47,006 bases of DNA from Williamsia sp. (GTDB taxonomy: Bacteria > Actinomycetota > Actinomycetes > Mycobacteriales > Mycobacteriaceae), in the NCBI RefSeq assembly GCF_016462415.1, contig NZ_JAEMTF010000009.1, forward strand, positions 30,237 to 77,242. The letters run 5' to 3'. A program made the translations under genes and the position numbers. The notes below the pieces were generated by a model, which saw only the letters and a program-made list of their open reading frames with translations, was not told the DNA's origin and did no database searches. Shown here in pieces: positions 20,481-30,277 of the stretch. Position 1 is the stretch's first letter; each line of letters begins with the position of its first letter.

Positions 20481-21221
20481 TCATGCCGATCTCCTCAGGA
20501 CGAACCCGACCCCCCGCACCGTCTGGATGATGCGGGGTTGATCGTTGGCCTCGAGCTTGCGGCGCAGGTAGCCGATGAACACGTCGACGACGTTGGTGTC
20601 GGCGGCGAAGTCGTAACCCCAGACCTGGCTGAGCAACTGGGTCCGGCTCAGCACCATCCCGGGGTGCTCGGCGAGCACAACCAGTAGTTCGAATTCGCGG
20701 CGCGTGAGGTCGACGGCGTGCTCGCCGCTGTAGACCAGCCGTGCCGGGATGTCGACGCGGAGGTGATCGAAGGCGAGGTGGTCGTCGGCGCTGTCCTCGC
20801 GACCGGTCTCGGGCGCCGGCGATGGCCTGCGGCGCAGCAATGCCTTGATGCGAGCGATGAGCTCGCCGAGATCGAACGGTTTGGTCAGGTAGTCGTCGGC
20901 GCCGGCCTCGAGTCCGGCGATGCGGTCGTCGACCGACGTCCGGGCCGAGAGCACGCACACCGGGATGTCGTCGCCGAGGGCGCGCAACGCGGTGACGACG
21001 CCGACGCCGTCGAGACCGGGCATGTTCATGTCCAGGATCAGCAGGGCGGGGCGGCGCAGCGTCATCGACCGCAGCGCCTCCGCGCCGCCGGTCGCGGTGC
21101 TGACGTCGAACCCGGCCAGGCGTAGGCCGCGCTCGAGCGAGTTGAGGACGTCGGGATCGTCGTCGACCACGAGGACGCTGACGTCGTTCCCGCGCTCGGG
21201 CGATGCGATCTGTTCGGTCAT
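20481..21221 (-). CDS. prrA: Response regulator PrrA (OmpR family)
   Basis: The 246-residue protein has a receiver domain (about 15-130): [11 protein letters not shown] with the acidic pocket, [13 protein letters not shown] with phospho-accepting Asp 64, and [13 protein letters not shown] with the conserved Lys. A winged-helix DNA-binding domain follows (about 150-245), including [18 protein letters not shown] and [11 protein letters not shown]. The frame extends upstream to 21431, but the ATG at 21221 fits the family, and CACAAT lies 7 nt before it. It is divergent from the photolyase gene across 79 bp. Confidence 0.93.
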   Translation of the reverse strand: MTEQIASPERGNDVSVLVVDDDPDVLNSLERGLRLAGFDVSTATGGAEALRSMTLRRPALLILDMNMPGLDGVGVVTALRALGDDIPVCVLSARTSVDDRIAGLEAGADDYLTKPFDLGELIARIKALLRRRPSPAPETGREDSADDHLAFDHLRVDIPARLVYSGEHAVDLTRREFELLVVLAEHPGMVLSRTQLLSQVWGYDFAADTNVVDVFIGYLRRKLEANDQPRIIQTVRGVGFVLRRSA

Positions 21222-21300
21222 GGCCCCCATTGTGCCTGGGGGAACCGTCCGAACCGCCGATGGTGACGGCGTGCGGCGAGGCAGCAGGCAGGATGGATGC

Positions 21301-22728
21301 ATGAGTTCCTCTACATCGCTGCTCTGGTTACGACGCGACCTGCGCCTGGCCGACCTCCCGTCGTTGCTCGCCGCCGCAGACGCGGCCGACCGCGTGTTGG
21401 CCTGTTTCGTCCTCGACCCGTGGCTGGTCAAGACCGCCGGTGACCGACGGCTGAAGTTCCTCTACGACTCGCTGCGGGAACTCGACGACAAGCTCGACGG
21501 CCGGCTGTTGGTGGTCCGGGGCAAGCCGGAGAACCAGATCCCGAAGATCGCGAAGGCCGTCGATGCGAACTCGGTGCACATCTCCGCCGACCACGCCCCC
21601 TACGGTGTCGCCCGCGACAAGCGTGTCGAGGAGGAGCTGGGTGGCATCACCGGCGGCGGCATCGAGCTGCACTCGACGGGGTCGTCGTTCGCGGTCACCC
21701 CGGGCCGGGTCACCAAGAACGACGGTGAGCCGTACAAGGTGTTCACGCCCTACTTCCGTGCGTGGCGCGAGCACGGTTGGCACTCCCCGGCGCGGTCGAG
21801 CGCGACGTCGGCGGACTGGATCGACCCGAAGGACGTCGTGGGTACCGGGTCGTCGGACGTCCACGCCGTCGACATCCCCGACATCGACGTCGAGCTGTCC
21901 ATCCCCGCGGGCGAGGACGCGGCGAGCAAGCGCTGGAAGCAGTTTCGGCAGGGTGCGGGGGACTACTCCGAGCACTCGGTGGAGGACTACGACGACGCCC
22001 GCAACCGGCCCGATCTCGACGCCAGCAGCCGGATGTCGGCCTACCTGAAGTTCGGCAACATCCACCCGCGCACCATGCTCGCCGACCTCACCGAACTCGA
22101 GAAGGACCCCGACCACAAGGAAGGTGCGACGGCCTACCTGCGCGAACTCGGGTTCCGTGACTTCTATGCCTCGGTGCTGCGCGAGTGGCCGCACAGCGCG
22201 TGGCACAACTGGAACCGGAGCTTCGACACGATCGAGGTCGACGAGGACAAGGGCGCCCACGAGGCCTTCGACACCTGGAAGGCGGGCAAGACCGGCTTCC
22301 CGATCGTCGACGCAGGCATGCGGCAGCTCTCGGAGTCGGGGTTCATGCACAACCGGGTCCGGATGATCGTCGCGTCGTTCCTCGTCAAGGACCTGCACGT
22401 GCCGTGGCAGTGGGGTGCCCGCTGGTTCCTCGACCAGCTCATCGACGGTGACCTCGCCAGCAACCAGCACGGGTGGCAGTGGACCGCCGGCTGCGGAACC
22501 GACGCGTCGCCGTACTTCCGGGTGTTCAACCCGACCACCCAGGGTCTGAAGTTCGACCCGAGCGGCGACTATGTCCGACGCTGGGTGCCCGAGCTCGCCG
22601 ACGTCGAGGGCAAGGCGGTTCACGAGCTGAAGGACGGTCGGCCCTCGGACTATCCCGAGCCCATGGTCGACCACAAGGCCGAACGTGAGGAGGCCCTGCG
22701 TCGCTACGGGCAGGTCTCCGGCAAGTGA
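21301..22728 (+). CDS. phr: Deoxyribodipyrimidine photolyase
   Basis: The 475-residue cryptochrome/photolyase protein repairs UV-induced pyrimidine dimers with blue light. The N-terminal alpha/beta antenna domain starts [17 protein letters not shown]. The FAD domain shows [17 protein letters not shown] (about 242-258), [20 protein letters not shown] (about 330-349), [15 protein letters not shown], and [20 protein letters not shown] with the canonical Trp-rich FAD/DNA contacts. The long upstream extension of the frame overlaps prrA antisense and is not coding; the ATG at 21301 begins the conserved domain. Most similar in layout to class I CPD photolyases. Confidence 0.93.
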   Translation: MSSSTSLLWLRRDLRLADLPSLLAAADAADRVLACFVLDPWLVKTAGDRRLKFLYDSLRELDDKLDGRLLVVRGKPENQIPKIAKAVDANSVHISADHAPYGVARDKRVEEELGGITGGGIELHSTGSSFAVTPGRVTKNDGEPYKVFTPYFRAWREHGWHSPARSSATSADWIDPKDVVGTGSSDVHAVDIPDIDVELSIPAGEDAASKRWKQFRQGAGDYSEHSVEDYDDARNRPDLDASSRMSAYLKFGNIHPRTMLADLTELEKDPDHKEGATAYLRELGFRDFYASVLREWPHSAWHNWNRSFDTIEVDEDKGAHEAFDTWKAGKTGFPIVDAGMRQLSESGFMHNRVRMIVASFLVKDLHVPWQWGARWFLDQLIDGDLASNQHGWQWTAGCGTDASPYFRVFNPTTQGLKFDPSGDYVRRWVPELADVEGKAVHELKDGRPSDYPEPMVDHKAEREEALRRYGQVSGK

Positions 22729-22756
22729 CCTGAGCAGCAGAGTTCGGGTGGCCGAA

Positions 22757-22767
22757 GAATATTATTC
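22757..22767. promoter_or_regulatory. AT-rich palindrome before mntH, candidate metalloregulator site
   Basis: GAATA-T-TATTC is a perfect 11-bp inverted repeat in an unusually AT-rich patch 43 bp before the mntH ATG. It overlaps a possible -10 (TATTAT, 22760-22765). A manganese or iron repressor of the MntR/DtxR or Fur type could bind here. Confidence 0.4.
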
Positions 22768-22809
22768 GCCCAAGTTGAAGAATGTCGGCCGCTGTGCGAG
22801 ATTGTTCGG

Positions 22810-24075
22810 ATGGCAGCTCCTCCCGTGGCACCCGAGACCGGCGAGAAGCCCGGTCGACCTGCGCGCCGGCTCGCCGGCGTAGCGCTGCTCGGGCCGGCCT
22901 TCGTCGCCGCGATCGCCTACGTCGATCCGGGCAACGTCGCGGCCAACATCACCGCGGGCGCGCGCTACGGCTTCCTGCTCGTCTGGGTGCTCGTGATGGC
23001 CTGCGCGATGGCGGTGGTGATCCAGTACCAGTCGGCCAAGCTCGGCATCGTCACCGGAAAGACGCTGCCGTCTCTGATCGGCTCGCGCCTCAAGCGCAAA
23101 CACCGACTCGCGTTCTGGGCGCAGGCCGAGATCGTGGCCGCCGCAACCGACATCGCCGAGGTCATCGGTGGCGCCATCGCGCTGCACCTGCTGTTCGACC
23201 TGCCGCTGTTGCTCGGTGGGGTGATCGTCGGTGTGATCTCGATGGGGCTGTTGACCTTTCAGTCCCGCAACCGTCAGCGGACTTTCGAGTCGATCATTGC
23301 CGGACTGTTGTTGATCATCGTGGTCGGATTCCTGGCCGGGCTCGTTGTCAACCCGCCGTCCGCGGGCAACGTCCTCGGCGGGCTCGTGCCGCGACTGCAG
23401 GGCACCGACACCGTTCTCCTGGCGACCAGCATGCTCGGCGCCACCGTGATGCCCCACGCCATCTACCTCCACTCCGCGTTGGTGGTCGACCGCCACGGGT
23501 TCAGCCCGAGCGTCGTCCGCCGGCGTCGGCTCGTCAAGGCGACGCGGTGGGATGTGCTGGTGGCGTTGGTGATCGCCGGTGCGGTCAACATCGCGCTGCT
23601 GCTTCTCGCGGCGCAGAACCTCCAGGGTAAGGACGGCACCGACACCATCGAGGGTGCCCAGCGTGCGGTGGGCGACGCGATGGGACCGGTGATGGCCACG
23701 GTGTTCGCCGTCGGTCTGCTCGCATCCGGGCTCGCCTCGACGTCGGTCGGTTGCTACGCGGGTGCGTCGATCATGCAGGGTCTGCTCAACATTCACGTCC
23801 CCATGTTCGTCCGCCGGCTCATCACGCTGATCCCGGCGCTCGTCGTGCTCGGCAGCGGGGTGGACCCCACCTGGGCGCTGGTCATCAGCCAAGTGGTGCT
23901 GAGCTTCGGCATCCCGTTCGCGATCATCCCGCTCGGACGGTTGACCCGCGACCGCGAGATCATGGGTGAGTTCACCGACGCCGCTCCGCTGCGTGTCATC
24001 GCGATCGCGATCTCGGTCGTCGTGGTGCTGCTCAACATCGCGCTGATCTTCCTCACCGTCACCGGTATCGGCTGA
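22810..24075 (+). CDS. mntH: Nramp divalent metal transporter MntH
   Basis: The 421-residue protein has about 11 transmembrane helices and imports Mn(II) and Fe(II) with protons. The metal-site motif in helix 1 is present ([11 protein letters not shown], Asp and Asn at about residues 38-41), and the helix 6 motif ([17 protein letters not shown], about 213-229) holds the conserved Ala and Met ligands and the MPH sequence. The ATG at 22810 follows GAGATT by 6 nt with no obvious Shine-Dalgarno. It follows the photolyase gene on the same strand, but an AT-rich palindrome and promoter suggest separate control. Confidence 0.93.
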   Translation: MAAPPVAPETGEKPGRPARRLAGVALLGPAFVAAIAYVDPGNVAANITAGARYGFLLVWVLVMACAMAVVIQYQSAKLGIVTGKTLPSLIGSRLKRKHRLAFWAQAEIVAAATDIAEVIGGAIALHLLFDLPLLLGGVIVGVISMGLLTFQSRNRQRTFESIIAGLLLIIVVGFLAGLVVNPPSAGNVLGGLVPRLQGTDTVLLATSMLGATVMPHAIYLHSALVVDRHGFSPSVVRRRRLVKATRWDVLVALVIAGAVNIALLLLAAQNLQGKDGTDTIEGAQRAVGDAMGPVMATVFAVGLLASGLASTSVGCYAGASIMQGLLNIHVPMFVRRLITLIPALVVLGSGVDPTWALVISQVVLSFGIPFAIIPLGRLTRDREIMGEFTDAAPLRVIAIAISVVVVLLNIALIFLTVTGIG

Positions 24076-24133
24076 CCGCAGGCGGGCGCCTTCGATACGT
24101 TGGAGTCCTCGGGGCGATCGGAAGGTGTGTGCA

Positions 24134-25387
24134 ATGAACCGTCGGGTACCCAGGGTCGCCGACCTCGCCCCGCTGATGCAGTTCAAGAAGCCGCAACTCA
24201 ACGCGAAGCGTCGCCGTCTGGAGAAGGCGTTGACGATCGAGGACCTGCGCACGATCGCCAAGCGGCGCACACCGAAAGCCGCGTTCGACTACACCGACGG
24301 CTCCGCCGAGGCCGAGCTGTCCATCGAGCGGGCACGACAGTCGTTTCGCGACATCGAGTTCCACCCCGCGATCCTGCGCGATGTCTCCACCGTGGACACC
24401 AGCTGCCAGATCCTCGGAGGCAGTTCGAGCATGCCGTTCGGGATCGCGCCCACCGGCTTCACGCGGATGATGCAGACCGAGGGTGAGTACGCCGGGTCGC
24501 GGGCAGCCGCGCGTGCGGGTATCCCGTTCTCCCTGTCCACCATGGGCACCGCGTCCATCGAGGATGTCCGAGACGCCGGCCCGCATGGGCGCACATGGTT
24601 TCAGCTCTACATGTGGAAGGACCGGGACAAGTCGATGGCGTTGGTCGAGCGCGCCGCGGCGGCTGGATACGACACCCTGTTGGTGACCGTGGACGTCCCC
24701 GTGGCCGGTGCGCGTCTGCGGGACAAGCGCAACGGGATGTCGATACCGCCTGCATTGACCCCCGCCACCGTGCTGAACGCGCTTCCCCGCCCGCAGTGGT
24801 GGTTCGATTTCCTGACCACCGAGCCGCTGGCGTTCGCGTCGTTGGATCGGTGGTCAGGGACCGTCGCCGAGTTGCTGGACACCATGTTCGACCCGACGGT
24901 CACCTTCGACGACCTCGCCTGGATCACATCGCAGTGGCCCGGCAAGCTGGTGGTCAAGGGCATCCAGACCCTCGACGACGCGCGTGCCGTCGTCGACCTG
25001 GGTGTCGACGGCATCATCCTGTCGAATCACGGCGGGCGACAGCTCGATCGGGCGCCGATCCCGTTCCACCTGCTCCCCGAGGTCGCGGCCGAACTCGGCG
25101 GGCGTACCGAGATCATCCTCGACACCGGCATCATGTCCGGCGCCGACATCGTCGCGGCCATCGCGCTGGGCGCCGACTTCACGCTCGTCGGACGGGCCTA
25201 CCTCTACGGTCTGATGGCCGGCGGCGAGGCGGGTGTGGACCGGGCCATCGAGATCCTGAGCGAGGAGATCACCCGCACCATGCGGTTGCTCGGCGTGACG
25301 TCGCTGGACCAGTTGTCGCCCGAGCACGTCACGCAACTCGTGCGGCTGGCACCCCGGCCGGCCGGGATCGACCGCTCACGAGGCTGA
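24134..25387 (+). CDS. lldD: FMN-dependent L-lactate dehydrogenase (LldD2-like)
   Basis: The 417-residue alpha-hydroxyacid oxidase/dehydrogenase probably oxidises L-lactate to pyruvate, with electrons to quinone. Motifs: [11 protein letters not shown] near the N-terminus (about 55-65), [12 protein letters not shown] (about 103-114), the FMN segment [21 protein letters not shown] with catalytic Lys, and [14 protein letters not shown] with active-site His 299. It resembles mycobacterial LldD2 more than glycolate or mandelate oxidases, but other 2-hydroxyacids are possible. The ATG at 24134 has GGAAGG at 8 nt; a GTG at 24125 is too close to it. A long hairpin starts right after the stop. Confidence 0.87.
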   Translation: MNRRVPRVADLAPLMQFKKPQLNAKRRRLEKALTIEDLRTIAKRRTPKAAFDYTDGSAEAELSIERARQSFRDIEFHPAILRDVSTVDTSCQILGGSSSMPFGIAPTGFTRMMQTEGEYAGSRAAARAGIPFSLSTMGTASIEDVRDAGPHGRTWFQLYMWKDRDKSMALVERAAAAGYDTLLVTVDVPVAGARLRDKRNGMSIPPALTPATVLNALPRPQWWFDFLTTEPLAFASLDRWSGTVAELLDTMFDPTVTFDDLAWITSQWPGKLVVKGIQTLDDARAVVDLGVDGIILSNHGGRQLDRAPIPFHLLPEVAAELGGRTEIILDTGIMSGADIVAAIALGADFTLVGRAYLYGLMAGGEAGVDRAIEILSEEITRTMRLLGVTSLDQLSPEHVTQLVRLAPRPAGIDRSRG

Positions 25388-25430
25388 ACGCGCGCCCATC
25401 GTTCGCCCGCGCGCGAACCTGGGCGCGCGT
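25388..25430. terminator. Long GC hairpin between convergent lldD and the importer operon
   Basis: An outer 11-bp perfect stem (ACGCGCGCCCA, 25388-25398, with TGGGCGCGCGT, 25420-25430) encloses an inner 6-bp stem (GTTCGC with GCGAAC) and a 6-nt loop. It begins immediately after the lldD stop and can fold on either strand. There is no T-tract. Confidence 0.65.
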
Positions 25431-25464
25431 CTGATCGGTCGACGCGCGTTCACCGCGGGTGGCG

Positions 25465-26523
25465 TCAGACCGACTTCTTCAGGTCCGGGTTCTCGGCATA
25501 GACCTCGCCGAGCACCGACATGTCGAAGATGTCGGCCGCGGCGATGGTGTAGCCGGCCTTCGCCAACGCCTCGATGTTCTGCTCGATCAGGGCGTCGGTC
25601 ATGGTCAGCAGACCGTTCGCCTTGGTGTCGGCGGAGACCACCAGTTCGTTCTGCGCGGTGGCCTCTTTGGTCTGATCGGCGACGTCGAGCTTCAGTGTCT
25701 TCCCGTAGACGTTGGCCGCGAGCTCCGCCGACTTCTGCGGGTTCGCGACGGCGTCGTTCCAGCCCTGGACCTCGGCCTTGAGAAACTTCTTGAGTTTGTC
25801 GCGCTCGTTGTCGATGGTCTCCTGGCGCACGACCAGTGTCTCGGCGACCAGGGGCAGGTTGTGGTCGGCGAAGAGCAGTGTCGCGGTCGGAAAACCGTTG
25901 GCGGCAAGTGTGATCGGCTCGTTGGTGCTGTAGGCGACCCAGCCGTCCACCTCGCCCTTGGTCAGCGGCGTCGGGTCGTACTGCACCGTGATCTTCTCGA
26001 CGTCGCTCTCCGAGAGATTGTTCGCGGTCAGCAGGGCGCGGAAGACGTTCTCGTTCGAGGCCTGGACACCGATCTTCTTGCCCTTCATGTCGGCCGGTGT
26101 GTTGATGGGCCGCTTGGCGTCGGACATGATGCAGAACGGGTTCTTCTGATAGGTCGCCGCGACGGTCTTGAGCTTGGCGCCCTTGAGGATCACCGGTGCG
26201 GTGAGCTGTGGCGCGGTCATGCCGATCCACACCTTGTTCGACGTCAGGCCGGTCTCCACGCCGGTTCCCGCGCCGCCACCGGTGATGAGCTCGGGATCGC
26301 TCAGTCCGGCCGCCTTGTAGTAGCCGTTGGACAGCGCGTGGTACTCGCCGGCGAACTCGATGTTCTTGATCCAGGAGAGCTGTACCTTCACCGCGTCCGA
26401 ACTCGATGACGAGGAACCCGAGCTGCACGCGGCGAGAACACCTGCGCCGCCGACGGTCCCGACGGCGCCGCCGGCGATGAGGGAATACCGCAGGAACGAG
26501 CGGCGGTCGAATGTGTGGGTCAT
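25465..26523 (-). CDS. ABC importer substrate-binding lipoprotein (NMT1/THI5-like)
   Basis: The 352-residue precursor has a twin-arginine start (DRRSFLRYSLIAGG) and a lipobox (GVLAAC, Cys about 32), so it is probably a Tat-exported lipoprotein. A Ser-rich linker leads to the NMT1/THI5-like domain (VQLSWIKNIEFAGEYHALSN and GYYKAAGL). This group binds small molecules such as thiamin pyrimidine precursor, riboflavin, nitrate or sulfonates. The aromatic-rich first segment resembles the ThiY/RibY subgroup, but no TPP or FMN riboswitch is recognisable upstream. It is the last gene of a four-gene operon, 10 bp after the second permease. Confidence 0.82.
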   Translation of the reverse strand: MTHTFDRRSFLRYSLIAGGAVGTVGGAGVLAACSSGSSSSSSDAVKVQLSWIKNIEFAGEYHALSNGYYKAAGLSDPELITGGGAGTGVETGLTSNKVWIGMTAPQLTAPVILKGAKLKTVAATYQKNPFCIMSDAKRPINTPADMKGKKIGVQASNENVFRALLTANNLSESDVEKITVQYDPTPLTKGEVDGWVAYSTNEPITLAANGFPTATLLFADHNLPLVAETLVVRQETIDNERDKLKKFLKAEVQGWNDAVANPQKSAELAANVYGKTLKLDVADQTKEATAQNELVVSADTKANGLLTMTDALIEQNIEALAKAGYTIAAADIFDMSVLGEVYAENPDLKKSV

Positions 26524-26533
26524 GGGTGTCTCC

Positions 26534-27337
26534 TCATGTCGGTTCGGTGCCCATCCGGGCGAGGACGATCTTCTCGATGACGCCGACGATCGCGTACAGG
26601 ACGATCGAGCTGACGGTGATGACGACGACCGAGGCCCACAGTTCGTCGTAGGCGGCGGCGGGCAGCGCCTGCTGCAGGCTGGCGCCCAGACCTTTGTTGG
26701 TGCCCAACCACTCGGCGACGGTCGCGCCGATGATGGCTCCGGGGACCGAGATCTTCGCCGCGGCGAACAGCGCGGGCACCGCGGATGGCAGAGCGGCCAT
26801 CCGCATGGTGGTCAATCGCGTTCCGCCGTAGGCGGTGATCACGTCGCTGATCTGCCGCGGCGCGTTGTTCAGCCCGGTCATGATCATCACCAGGGCCGGG
26901 AAGAACACGATGATCCCGCCCATCACCGCGATACATGCGGGACCACGCCCGACGATCATCGTGATCAACGGCGTCATCGCGACCAGCGGCACCGACCGCA
27001 ACAGCATCGCCAGCGGCATGAACGTCTGCGCGGCCGGTCGGAACATCACGAACACCGCCGCGACGACGACCGCGGCGAGCATCCCGGTGACGAATCCGAT
27101 CGCCGTGTCACCGAGCGTGATCCACAGCTCGCCGAGGATGTCCGAGCGCTGGGTCGATGCGTCGGCTCCGGTGAACAGATAGCTGAACACGTCGATCGGG
27201 GTGCGCCCGATGATCGGTCCGATGTCGGGGAACGCCAGCAGGAACAGCGACCAGATCACCAGGATCAGCACGAGCGAACCCAGCAGCGCGCCGAGGAACT
27301 TGGCGGTCGCGGTCAGGGCGGGCATCCGAGTGGTCAT
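26534..27337 (-). CDS. ABC importer permease 2 (SsuC/TauC family)
   Basis: The 267-residue membrane protein has about six helices and the EAA-like loop with DVITAYGGTRLTTMRMAALP (about 180-199). Its ATG overlaps the stop of the first permease gene (ATGA). The two permeases are only distantly similar in sequence, so they probably form a heterodimer in the membrane. The frame is open further upstream, but that part lies in the first permease gene. Confidence 0.85.
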   Translation of the reverse strand: MTTRMPALTATAKFLGALLGSLVLILVIWSLFLLAFPDIGPIIGRTPIDVFSYLFTGADASTQRSDILGELWITLGDTAIGFVTGMLAAVVVAAVFVMFRPAAQTFMPLAMLLRSVPLVAMTPLITMIVGRGPACIAVMGGIIVFFPALVMIMTGLNNAPRQISDVITAYGGTRLTTMRMAALPSAVPALFAAAKISVPGAIIGATVAEWLGTNKGLGASLQQALPAAAYDELWASVVVITVSSIVLYAIVGVIEKIVLARMGTEPT

Positions 27338-28113
27338 GCGAACACCGCGTTCCCGGTCGACCATCGTGTCGCGAAGACGGAGACGACCGACACGATCGCG
27401 TAGCCGATGCCCGCGATGACACCGGCCAGCAGCGCGATCGCCCACACCTGGGGGATGGCCGCCTGCTGCTGCGCGAGGATCAGCGCCGGGCCGATGCCCT
27501 GCTCCGGCATCGACAGGAACTCTCCGAGAACCGCACCGAGGACCGCGGCCGGGCCGGCGATCTTCAGCGCGCCCAGGATGTTCGGCACCGCCGCGATGAG
27601 TCGGATGCGGACGAGCTGGGAGAAGGCGCCGCCGCCGTACACGCGAACCAGGTCGAGACTGGCCTGCTGTGGTGACCGCAGGCCGGTGAGGGTGCCGATC
27701 ATCGTCGTGAAGAAGACCGAGATGGCGGCCAGGAACACGATCATCGTCTGCACCTCGGCGAACGCGACCTGCACGATGGGTGCGACCGCGATCAACGGCG
27801 TGCAGTAACTGATGATGGCCAACTGCGTGGCCAGGCCTTCGATCAGCGGGATGATCACGACCAGCAGAGCGAGCACGATCGCCAGCAGGTTGCCCCACAG
27901 GAACCCCCGCAGCGCGAGCTCGATGGTCGGGGTGAAGTTGGTGGAGTAGAACTCCGACCCCTGCTCACCGATCGCCCGGAGCACGGCGAACGGGGTCGGG
28001 ATGGTGCCCTTGAACCACTCGAACACGCCCGCGATCCACCACACGGCGACGACCGCCACGAGCCCCACAGCGCCTGCGCCCCAGCGGGACCCGAAGGCGC
28101 GCACTCCGGTCAT
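27334..28113 (-). CDS. ABC importer permease 1 (SsuC/TauC family)
   Basis: The 259-residue protein has about six hydrophobic segments; the EAA-type loop contains [20 protein letters not shown] (about 152-171). The ATG at 28113 overlaps the ATPase stop by four bases. The frame extends upstream into the ATPase gene, which is not coding in that frame. It partners the second permease and the ATPase. Confidence 0.85.
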   Translation of the reverse strand: MTGVRAFGSRWGAGAVGLVAVVAVWWIAGVFEWFKGTIPTPFAVLRAIGEQGSEFYSTNFTPTIELALRGFLWGNLLAIVLALLVVIIPLIEGLATQLAIISYCTPLIAVAPIVQVAFAEVQTMIVFLAAISVFFTTMIGTLTGLRSPQQASLDLVRVYGGGAFSQLVRIRLIAAVPNILGALKIAGPAAVLGAVLGEFLSMPEQGIGPALILAQQQAAIPQVWAIALLAGVIAGIGYAIVSVVSVFATRWSTGNAVFA

Positions 28114-28946
28114 CCGGCGCCGTCCGCGTGCGCGAGGTCGGCGGGTGCCTGCGAGCGGCCGAACAACAGGCCGCTCAGGTGATCGTGCAGCGCATGGAAC
28201 TCCGGCGTCCGCATCATCTCCGGCACCCGAGGACGGGGGAGGTCGATGGGCAGGATCTCGATGATCCGACCAGGGCGCGGGCTCATCACCGCGACCTCGT
28301 CGGACAGGAACACCGCCTCGGCGATGCCGTGGGTGACCATCAGGGTGGTGGCCGGCTTCTCGGTCCAGATCCGCAGCAGTTCGATGTTCAGCCGCTGCCG
28401 CGTCATGTCGTCGAGTGCGCCGAACGGCTCGTCGAGCAGCAGCGCCGTCGGTCGGACCACCAGTGCCCGGGCGATCGAGACCCGTTGACGCATACCGCCG
28501 GACAAGGTTGCGGGTTTGGCCTTCTCGAAGCCGTTCAGTCCGACGAGGTCGATCAATTCGGCGATCAGCTCGTCGTCGGCGGGGAGCCCGGCCACCTGCA
28601 GTGGCAGCTTGATGTTCGCCTCGACACTGCGCCACGGCAGCAGCGCCGAGTCCTGGAACGCGATGCCCAGGCCGTGATCGCCCTGCAGTTCCTTGGGGGA
28701 GCGTCCGTTCATCAACGCGGTACCCGAGGTGGCGGCCTCGAGACCGGCGAGGACACGGAGCACGGTGGACTTACCGCATCCCGACGGACCGAGCAGCGCG
28801 AGGAACGATCCCTCGGAGGTCTTCAACGTGACGTCCTCGAGCGCGGTGACCGTCTTCGAGCGACTGCCGAACACCTTGGTGAGGCCGCTGATGTCGATGC
28901 CCGTCCCCGGGGGACGGGCACCGGACTGCGGGGCGAGGTCAACCAT
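28110..28946 (-). CDS. ABC importer ATPase (SsuB/TauB family)
   Basis: The 278-residue nucleotide-binding protein shows Walker [21 protein letters not shown] (about 51-70), Q-loop [18 protein letters not shown] (about 93-110), signature [15 protein letters not shown], Walker [14 protein letters not shown] and the H-loop VTHGIAEA. It powers the importer encoded by the next three genes. It is the first gene of the operon, and its ATG lies 7 nt after TAGCGT. The C-terminal tail beyond residue 240 is typical of nitrate/sulfonate/taurine ATPases. Confidence 0.92.
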   Translation of the reverse strand: MVDLAPQSGARPPGTGIDISGLTKVFGSRSKTVTALEDVTLKTSEGSFLALLGPSGCGKSTVLRVLAGLEAATSGTALMNGRSPKELQGDHGLGIAFQDSALLPWRSVEANIKLPLQVAGLPADDELIAELIDLVGLNGFEKAKPATLSGGMRQRVSIARALVVRPTALLLDEPFGALDDMTRQRLNIELLRIWTEKPATTLMVTHGIAEAVFLSDEVAVMSPRPGRIIEILPIDLPRPRVPEMMRTPEFHALHDHLSGLLFGRSQAPADLAHADGAG

Positions 28947-28953
28947 GAGCGCG

Positions 28954-28959
28954 ACGCTA
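28954..28959 (-). promoter_or_regulatory. -10 box of the importer operon, leaderless arrangement
   Basis: TAGCGT on the minus strand is followed by 7 nt and then the ATPase ATG. No good -35 is visible. The hexamer and spacing are the same as for pdxH. Confidence 0.4.
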
Positions 28960-29011
28960 GGCCGCGCGCGTTGCTGCGGTGTTACCCGACGGTTACGCCG
29001 ATCTCACCCGC

Positions 29012-30277
29012 TCATCCGACCGGGGTCGGCGTGGACTTCTCCGTGGTCCGCGAGCCGCGCAGCGCCTCCGACCAGCTCACCTTGGATCCGGTCCGCAGGA
29101 TCGACCGCTGATAGACGCGCGAGGCGACCCAGACGGCCACCAGGCACGCTGCGATCATGATGACGATCGTGCCCACCACCTGGACGGTGTTCGTCTCGCC
29201 TGCGGCGATGCGCATCGGCATCAGCGAGGCGGAGAACGGCGGGATCCAGCTGAGTGCCTTGATGAACGTGGAGTCGAGCGAGTTGATGCCGAAGATGCCG
29301 GCGTAGAGCACGCCGATCGACAGGATGGTCAGCGGCGCCGCGGTCGACCCCAGTTCCTCCTGCCGGGACACCATCGCACCCGTCGCGGCGTACAGGATGG
29401 CGAAGAAGAGGAAGCCGAGGAGGAACCACACCACGACAGCGCCGAGCATCGATATGGCCGCGCTGGGGACGGTGAGGACACCGGTCACCGACGCGGTGAT
29501 CAACCCTGCACCGCCGAGAACCACCAACTGCGCGAAGGTGATCGCGCCGATCCCGAGGATCTTGCCCCACAGCAGGTGCAACGGACGGATCGTGGCGAGC
29601 AGCAGCTCGACCACCCGCGAGGTCTTCTCCTCGACCACGCCTGCCGACACCATGCCGCCGCCGGTCATGATCGCGAAGAGCAGCAGGATGACGCCCACGT
29701 AGGCGATCGCAAGTCGCTGGCCCTCGTCGGGCTTGTCCGGCTTGGTCTGGGTCACCTCCAGCGCCGACGCCGTCTGCTGTTGCTTGGCGAAGGACGCCGG
29801 ATCGATGTTGCTGCGAGCCAGCGCCTCACGCTGCGCGAGCTGGGCGAGCGCGGTCCGCACGATCGTCTCCGACGTGCCCGACAGACCATCCTTCGTGATC
29901 GCCGTGTACGCGGGGCCGCCAGGGGCCCCGGTGCCCAGGGCGACCGAGACGTCGCCGGCGTCGACCTGGGTGCGCGCGGTCGCGGCGTCGGCCAGGGGGA
30001 CGACCTCGACCGAGGTGCCGCTCAGCGTCCCGGCCTGCGTGATCGACTGCGACAGCGCGGCGTTGGTGCCGACCACGCCGATCTTCTCGGGCTTGTCGTC
30101 GCCGCCGGTGAAGATCGACGCGACGATGAGACCGCCGATGATGAGCACCAGCATCAGAGCGTTGGTGATCAGAAACGATCGGGTGCGGACGCGGGTCGTG
30201 ATCTCACGGCGGGCGATCAGCGAGATCGCGCGGGTGGGGCCGAGGGTGGCCCCGCCGGTGGTCTTCGGTGTGCTCAT
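29012..30277 (-). CDS. ABC-2 exporter permease (NatB-like)
   Basis: The 421-residue membrane protein has a helix near residues 37-57, a large extracytoplasmic region (about 60-190), and five or six helices in the C-terminal half (GVILLLFAIMTGGGMVSAGV and later segments). The conserved EEKTSRVVELLLATIRPLHL at about 231-250 is typical of ABC-2 permeases (NatB/YhaP type). Family members export Na+, antibiotics or lipids. The ATG overlaps the end of the ATPase gene by four bases, so ATPase and permease are one operon. The substrate is unknown. Confidence 0.85.
   Translation of the reverse strand: MSTPKTTGGATLGPTRAISLIARREITTRVRTRSFLITNALMLVLIIGGLIVASIFTGGDDKPEKIGVVGTNAALSQSITQAGTLSGTSVEVVPLADAATARTQVDAGDVSVALGTGAPGGPAYTAITKDGLSGTSETIVRTALAQLAQREALARSNIDPASFAKQQQTASALEVTQTKPDKPDEGQRLAIAYVGVILLLFAIMTGGGMVSAGVVEEKTSRVVELLLATIRPLHLLWGKILGIGAITFAQLVVLGGAGLITASVTGVLTVPSAAISMLGAVVVWFLLGFLFFAILYAATGAMVSRQEELGSTAAPLTILSIGVLYAGIFGINSLDSTFIKALSWIPPFSASLMPMRIAAGETNTVQVVGTIVIMIAACLVAVWVASRVYQRSILRTGSKVSWSEALRGSRTTEKSTPTPVG

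Noticed and set aside
21328-22674. Minus-strand frame of 448 codons opposite the photolyase gene
   Set aside because: Shadow of a well-conserved photolyase; composition is that of an antisense reading.
28947-29011. Possible TPP or FMN riboswitch before the THI5-like importer
   Set aside because: The gap is only 65 bp, the ATPase appears leaderless, and no conserved riboswitch core is visible.
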